9,516 nucleotides of DNA from the NCBI GenBank assembly GCA_005877965.1, contig VBNP01000036.1, positions 1 through 9,516 of the forward strand, given 5' to 3'. The translations under genes were made by a program, and so were the position numbers. Every line of letters starts with the position of its first letter. Position 1 is the first letter of the stretch. Positions 5,991-9,516 of this stretch are shown here, in pieces. The DNA comes from Gammaproteobacteria bacterium. GTDB lineage: Bacteria > Pseudomonadota > Gammaproteobacteria > Steroidobacterales > Steroidobacteraceae. A model generated the notes under the pieces. It was not told where the DNA came from, did not search any database, and saw only the letters and a list, made by a program, of their open reading frames with translations.

Positions 5991-6206
5991 GGGGAATGAC
6001 TCTCTATTAGTAAGATCTTTTTGCCGGCAGTCTCTTTATTGTTAAGACTATAGAGCCTGAAGTTAACGGGCATAAGAAAACTTTCCACACCCGATCAAGC
6101 TGTTGCCGTCGATTTCCCACGGCACAAGTACGGGGACGAACTGACCGGCAGCTGTGCGCGGCCTGTTCGTAACTTTATCCTGCCACTCGTGCACAGCCAG
6201 TGCACA
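5991..6206. other. dnaA-dnaN intergenic region, AT-rich, possible part of oriC
   Basis: This 216-bp gap is the most AT-rich stretch of the window, mainly 5997-6085 (for example ATAAGAAAACTTT and CTTTATTGTTAAGACTATAG on the plus strand). Such a gap beside dnaA is a common place for a replication origin or for a DNA-unwinding element. I find no canonical TTATCCACA DnaA box on either strand. The nearest matches are CTTTCCACA (6081-6089, two mismatches), TTATCCTGC (6175-6183, three) and TCGTGCACA (6187-6195, equal to TGTGCACGA on the minus strand, two mismatches to TGTGNATAA). Origin function is therefore possible but not shown. Confidence 0.4.
6047..6075 (-). promoter_or_regulatory. Candidate dnaN promoter
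   Basis: On the minus strand TATAGT (6047-6052, 5 of 6 to the -10 consensus) is preceded after 17 bp by TTATGC (6070-6075), a weak -35. The expected transcript starts near 6040 and has a leader of about 50 nt. This would let dnaN be transcribed independently of dnaA. Confidence 0.4.
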
Positions 6207-7538
6207 TCAACCCGCAAGGGTTCTCAACAGGTTTGAGTAGTCTTCCTTGATGCGCTGTTCGCTGTCGCGCAGCTCCTTGATGCGCTTGCAGGCGTGCAGC
6301 ACGGTGGTGTGATCGCGGCCGCCGAACGCATCGCCGATCTCCGGCAGGCTGTGGCTGGTGAGCTCCTTGGCGAGCGCCATGGCGACCTGCCGCGGGCGCG
6401 CCACCGAGCGGCTGCGGCGCTTGGACAGCAGGTCCGCCATGCGCACCTTGTAGTAGTCCGCCACGGTCTTCTGGATGTTCTCGACGGTGACGAGCTTTGC
6501 CTGCAGCGACAGCAGGTCGCGCAGCGCTTCCTTGGTGAATTCCAGCGTGATGGCGCGTCCCGTGAAGCGCGAGTTCGCGATCACCCGCCGCAGCGCGCCC
6601 TCCAGCTCGCGCACGTTGGAGCGGATGCGCTTGGCGATGAAGAAGGCCACTTCCTCGGGCAGGGCGACGCCCTGCGCCCGCGCCTTGGTCATGAGGATCG
6701 CCACGCAGGTCTCGAGCTCCGGCGGCTCGATCGCCACCGTGAGGCCCCAGCCGAAGCGTGATTTCAGGCGCTCTTCCAGCCCCTCGACCTCCTTCGGATA
6801 GCGATCGCAGGTGAGGATCACCTGGTGCTGTCCCTCCAGCAGCTCGTTGAAGGTGTGGAAGAACTCTTCCTGCGAGCGCTCCTTACCGGCGAAGAACTGG
6901 ATGTCATCGATCAGCAGCGCATCGAGCGAGCGGTACGCGGTCTTGAACTCGTTCATCGAGTTGTGTTGCAGGGCGCGCACCATGTCGCCCACGAAGCGCT
7001 CCGAGTGCACGTACGCAGTGCGCGCTTCCGCGTCGCGGTGCTTGATCAGATGCGCGATGGCGTGCATCAGGTGCGTCTTGCCGAGGCCGACGCCGCCGTA
7101 CAGGAACAGCGGGTTGTAGGCGCGGCCGGGATTTTCCGCCACCTGCGCCGCCGCGGCCTTGGCGAGCTGGTTGCTCTTGCCTTCGACGAAGGTGGCGAAG
7201 GAAAAGTCGGGATTGAGCCGCGCGCCGACCACCAGTCCCTCGGCGCGGCGCACGCGAGCGGGGAGCGCCGCCGCGGCGCCGCGTGCGGCGGCGGCGCGCG
7301 AGCCGATTTCCACGGTCACGATGGGCACGTCTCCGGTGCTCTCATCGCGCAGCAGCTCACCGATGCGCGGCAGCAGGTTCGCGTTGATCCAGTCGACCAC
7401 GAAGCGATTGGGCGCCAGGAGCTTCAGCGCACCGTTCCCCTCCATGGCCTGCAAGGGCCGCACCCAGGTATTGAACTGCTGCTCCGGAAGCTCCGTCTCC
7501 AACGCGCCCATGCAGCGAGTCCAAAGCGACGCTTCCAC
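6207..7538 (-). CDS. dnaA: Chromosomal replication initiator protein DnaA
   Basis: DnaA is the AAA+ ATPase that binds origin DnaA boxes, opens the duplex and recruits the DnaB helicase. The product has 443 residues. Domain I (1 to about 80) has the typical LWTRCMGALETELPEQQFNTWVRPLQ. The linker (about 80-105) is short and Ala/Arg-rich, making the protein somewhat shorter than E. coli DnaA (467). Domain III has Walker A GGVGLGKT (148-155), Walker B LLIDDIQFF (208-216) and the sensor-2 region NVRELEGALRR (308-318). Domain IV carries the DNA-binding signature from ARPRQVAMAL (380) to GGRDHTTVLHA (406-416). The GTG start at 7536-7538 is supported by GGAGG eight bases upstream and by an N-terminus matching E. 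coli DnaA, which also uses GTG. It is transcribed towards dnaN and divergently from rpmH. Confidence 0.98.
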   Translation of the reverse strand: MEASLWTRCMGALETELPEQQFNTWVRPLQAMEGNGALKLLAPNRFVVDWINANLLPRIGELLRDESTGDVPIVTVEIGSRAAAARGAAAALPARVRRAEGLVVGARLNPDFSFATFVEGKSNQLAKAAAAQVAENPGRAYNPLFLYGGVGLGKTHLMHAIAHLIKHRDAEARTAYVHSERFVGDMVRALQHNSMNEFKTAYRSLDALLIDDIQFFAGKERSQEEFFHTFNELLEGQHQVILTCDRYPKEVEGLEERLKSRFGWGLTVAIEPPELETCVAILMTKARAQGVALPEEVAFFIAKRIRSNVRELEGALRRVIANSRFTGRAITLEFTKEALRDLLSLQAKLVTVENIQKTVADYYKVRMADLLSKRRSRSVARPRQVAMALAKELTSHSLPEIGDAFGGRDHTTVLHACKRIKELRDSEQRIKEDYSNLLRTLAG

Positions 7539-7589
7539 GCGCGTTGCCTCCGCGACGTTTCTGGTGAACGTTAAGGAAAGGCGGCGGAG

Positions 7590-7595
7590 TCTATA
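7590..7595 (-). promoter_or_regulatory. Candidate -10 element of a dnaA promoter
   Basis: TATAGA on the minus strand, 52 bp upstream of the GTG start, is the best -10 hexamer in the gap. No convincing -35 is found 16-18 bp further up (CCTTCA region), so the call is tentative. I see no DnaA box for autoregulation in this gap. Confidence 0.3.
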
Positions 7596-7637
7596 CCGAT
7601 CGCGCGGCGCGCTGAAGGTTTTCGCAAGCGCGCTGTA

Positions 7638-7667
7638 TTGACACCTTGACTCTCAACGGCTTAGCCT
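7638..7667 (+). promoter_or_regulatory. Candidate promoter of the rpmH-rnpA-yidD-yidC operon
   Basis: A perfect -35 hexamer TTGACA (7638-7643) is followed after 18 bp by TAGCCT (7662-7667), a weak -10. A second TTGAC starts at 7647. The leader to the rpmH ATG would be about 40 nt. Strong promoters in front of rpmH are usual in related bacteria. Confidence 0.5.
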
Positions 7668-7714
7668 TGCCGACCTTTTTTGCGAGCCACGGATCGACCC
7701 ACGGAGCCCACCGC

Positions 7715-7849
7715 ATGAAGCGTACCTATCAACCGAGCAAAGTGCGCCGCAAGCGCACCCACGGGTTCCGTGCGCGCATGGCCACCAAGGGCGGCCGCAG
7801 GGTGCTCGCGCGCCGGCGCGCCAAGGGCCGGCGCAAGCTGATACCCTAG
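7715..7849 (+). CDS. rpmH: 50S ribosomal protein L34
   Basis: L34 is a tiny, very basic protein buried in the large ribosomal subunit. The 44-residue product MKRTYQPSKVRRKRTHGFRA, continuing to KGRRKLIP, matches the family over its full length (usual length 44-46). The ATG at 7715 gives exactly the family N-terminus and has GGAG at 7703-7706 as ribosome site; the same frame is open further upstream to 7646 but that is not used. It is the first gene of the rightward operon, 66 bp before rnpA, and is divergent from dnaA, the standard gammaproteobacterial arrangement. Confidence 0.98.
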   Translation: MKRTYQPSKVRRKRTHGFRARMATKGGRRVLARRRAKGRRKLIP

Positions 7850-7915
7850 GACCTGCGGGTTCACGCGCACTGAGCGCCTGCCTCACCCATCCTTAAAAGT
7901 CTCTTCAAGGGCTCG

Positions 7916-8287
7916 ATGCAAGGGCGGCTCACTCTGCCGGCGCGACTTCGTCTGCGGCGCAAGCGCGATTTCGACGCCGCTTACGCACGCGGGCGGCGCA
8001 CGGGCGATGGATTTTTCGCGGTGACTGCGAGTGTCAATCAAGCGGGCGCCCCGCGTCTGGGGCTCGCGGTGGCGGTGCGTGCGGCCGGCGGCGCGGTCGA
8101 GCGCAACCGCATCCGCCGCATCATCCGCGAGTCCTTCCGCCTGCACCAGCGCGAGATCCCCGCTGTGGACCTGGTGGTGAGCGTGCGTCCCCGCGCGCGC
8201 GAGGCGACGGCTGAGACGCTGCGCGCGAGTCTGGCGGCACTGTGGAAGAAGGTCGGCGAACAATGCGCCACGTCGCAGCCCTCCTGA
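7916..8287 (+). CDS. rnpA: Ribonuclease P protein component
   Basis: RnpA is the protein subunit that joins the RnpB RNA to remove 5' leaders from precursor tRNAs. The 123-residue product is of usual size. It starts MQGRLTLPARLRLRRKRDFD, where the RLRRKRDFD segment is the typical RnpA opening. RLGLAVAVRAAGGAVERNRIRRIIRESFR (47-75) is the RNase P protein signature, including the RNR motif at 63-65. The RGRR stretch near residue 25 is also typical. AAGGG (7907-7911) lies just before the ATG at 7916. Its last 25 bases overlap yidD, indicating coupled translation. Confidence 0.96.
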   Translation: MQGRLTLPARLRLRRKRDFDAAYARGRRTGDGFFAVTASVNQAGAPRLGLAVAVRAAGGAVERNRIRRIIRESFRLHQREIPAVDLVVSVRPRAREATAETLRASLAALWKKVGEQCATSQPS

Positions 8288-8514
8288 TCCGCGCATATCA
8301 ATGCACCGTCAGTCCGCTGCTCGGGCCGGCGTGCCGTTTCTATCCCTCCTGCTCGCAGTACGCCGTGCAGGCGGTGCTGCGCTTCGGGGTCCTCAGGGGC
8401 GGCTGGCTCGCGCTCGCGCGCCTCTCGCGCTGCCATCCGTGGCACCCGGGCGGATTCGACCCCGTGCCGCCGGCGCCTGCGCCGCGGTGCAACCGTCACG
8501 CTCATGACCAATAA
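8263..8514 (+). CDS. yidD: Membrane protein insertion efficiency factor YidD
   Basis: YidD is a small, membrane-associated helper of YidC-dependent membrane protein insertion. The 83-residue product MRHVAALLIRAYQCTVSPLL has an amphipathic N-terminal segment. It then has the family core CRFYPSCSQYAVQAVLRFG with three conserved cysteines, and RCHPWHPGGFDPVP near the C-terminus. The ATG at 8263 is preferred over an in-frame GTG at 8242 because MRH-x-LLIRAYQ is the normal YidD start and AAGAAGG lies about 10 bp upstream. It overlaps rnpA by 25 bp and yidC by 11 bp, a tightly packed operon. Confidence 0.95.
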   Translation: MRHVAALLIRAYQCTVSPLLGPACRFYPSCSQYAVQAVLRFGVLRGGWLALARLSRCHPWHPGGFDPVPPAPAPRCNRHAHDQ

Positions 8515-9516
8515 CCTCCCTCGCTTCAGCCCGCGCCTGTGGCTGTGGGTCGCGCTCGCGGCGCTGCTGTTGCTCAACTACCAGACCTGGATGCACGACT
8601 ACGGTCCGCCGCCGCAAGCCCTGACGGCACCGCCGGCGGCGAACGTGGCCTCGCGCACGGCTGCGCCCGCGAGCGATCTCGGCGGCAGGATTCCCGAGAC
8701 GCCCCCGACTGCGACACCCGTCGGGGAACGCGCTCCCGCCGGCGAGAGCGCGACGGCTGCGGCCTCCGCCGCGGACACTCCCGGCACGGCGCCCGGCGCA
8801 GCAGCCGCGGCGCCGCGTGTGCGCGTGCGCACGGACGTGCTCGACCTCGACATCAGCACCCGTGGCGGCACGCTCACGCGCGTGGATCTGCTCGCCTATC
8901 CGCAGGTGAAGGGCGAGGCCACGCCGGTGCGCCTGGAGAACGAGGACGGTCCGCTCTCGCGCTACGAGCTGCAGTCGGGTCTGGCCGACTCGGGCGGCGC
9001 GGCCTATCCCACTCACCTCGCGACCTGGGCGAGCGCGCAGGACGCGTACAGCCTCGATGGCCGCGACGAGCTGCGCGTGCCGCTCACCTGGAGCGGGGCG
9101 GGCGTGACGGTCACCAGAACCTTCGTGCTTCATCGCGGCGAGTACCGCATCGGTGTGCAATACGAGGTGCACAACGGCGGCGGCGCGCCCTGGGCGGCGC
9201 GCCCGTACGCGCAGATCCTGCGCGACGATCCACCCACCAAGCGCTCGATGTTCAATGTCGAGAGTTACTCGTTCCACGGTCCGGCGATTTACGACGGCAC
9301 CAAGTACCGCAAGCTCGACACCACCGACGCGCAGGACAGCCACCTGTCCCTCGACGTGCGCGACGGCTGGCTCGCCGCCCTGCAGCACCACTTCGTCAGC
9401 GCCGTCGTGCCGCCGCGCGGCACGCCCTGGCGCTTCACGCTGGGTGTATCCGGGAATGAGTACCTGCTGTCGGCCACGGGCCCGGAGCAGTCGGTCGCGC
9501 CCGGCGCCACGGCGCA
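8504..9516 (+). CDS. yidC: Membrane protein insertase YidC (N-terminal part; 3' end off the window)
   Basis: YidC inserts and folds proteins in the inner membrane, alone or with SecYEG. The frame is open from the ATG at 8504 to the window edge (337 codons; the family is about 550 residues). It begins MTNNLPRFSPRLWLWVALAA, with a membrane segment at about residues 12-28. A Pro/Ala-rich linker (about 35-105) is followed by the large periplasmic P1 domain from about residue 106 (VRVRTDVLDLDISTRGGTL). P1 landmarks are RTFVLHRGEYRIGVQYEV, SYSFHGPAIYDGTKYRKL and the downstream WLAALQHHFVSAVVPP, matching gammaproteobacterial YidC. The insertase core, with five membrane helices, is not in the window. 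The start overlaps the end of yidD by 11 bp, so no separate promoter is expected. The linker is longer and more Ala-rich than in E. coli, in keeping with high GC. Confidence 0.95.
   Translation, partial: MTNNLPRFSPRLWLWVALAALLLLNYQTWMHDYGPPPQALTAPPAANVASRTAAPASDLGGRIPETPPTATPVGERAPAGESATAAASAADTPGTAPGAAAAAPRVRVRTDVLDLDISTRGGTLTRVDLLAYPQVKGEATPVRLENEDGPLSRYELQSGLADSGGAAYPTHLATWASAQDAYSLDGRDELRVPLTWSGAGVTVTRTFVLHRGEYRIGVQYEVHNGGGAPWAARPYAQILRDDPPTKRSMFNVESYSFHGPAIYDGTKYRKLDTTDAQDSHLSLDVRDGWLAALQHHFVSAVVPPRGTPWRFTLGVSGNEYLLSATGPEQSVAPGATA

Noticed and set aside
8242..8262. Upstream GTG start for yidD
   Set aside because: It would add seven residues not typical of YidD; the ATG at 8263 matches the family start and has a suitable ribosome site.
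8393..9391. A 332-codon open frame on the minus strand and a 306-codon frame (8539-9459) on the plus strand
   Set aside because: Both are shadows of yidC, whose frame from 8504 gives a clear YidC N-terminus and periplasmic domain.

Overview
This window is the chromosomal replication-origin neighbourhood of a GC-rich bacterium. Gene order (recF, dnaN, dnaA, then divergent rpmH-rnpA-yidD-yidC), DnaA/DnaN/YidC sequence character and the 365-residue beta clamp point to Gammaproteobacteria. A Xanthomonadales/Nevskiales/Steroidobacteraceae-like lineage is my best guess, but it is an inference and not proven by this sequence alone.

Layout. Positions 1-393 (minus strand) are the first 131 codons of recF. 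Positions 394-4892, where recF would normally follow dnaN almost directly, hold a 4.5-kb block made almost entirely of about six diverged tandem copies of a ~550-610-bp unit. Each unit is built around a 14-bp palindrome, GTTCCACGTGGAAC, identical to the core of bacterial chromosomal parS (the ParB centromere site). There are six perfect palindromes (894, 2196, 2750, 3355, 3967, 4686) and one decayed one (759). Unit 1 contains an inserted gene (1043-1996) for a secreted, glycine-rich protein of unknown function. Its last ~22 codons and its stop codon lie in repeat sequence. Unit 5 carries a frameshifted remnant of that gene's 3' end. dnaN (4893-5990) begins right where the array stops. A 216-bp AT-rich gap (5991-6206) separates it from dnaA (6207-7538). 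A 176-bp divergent promoter region (7539-7714) leads rightward to rpmH, rnpA, yidD and yidC, the last running off the right edge.

How it fits together. The left-going genes supply the initiator (DnaA), the sliding clamp (DnaN) and a recombination mediator (RecF). The right-going genes supply ribosomal protein L34, the RNase P protein, the YidD helper and the YidC insertase. The unusual part is the array, which looks like a multi-copy, sopC-like centromere built into a chromosome between dnaN and recF. It splits an operon that is usually tight and carries a cargo gene. Chromosomal parS sites are usually short and scattered, so long tandem centromere repeats at this place deserve attention. No parA or parB lies in the window, so the centromere role rests on the sequence match and on copy conservation.
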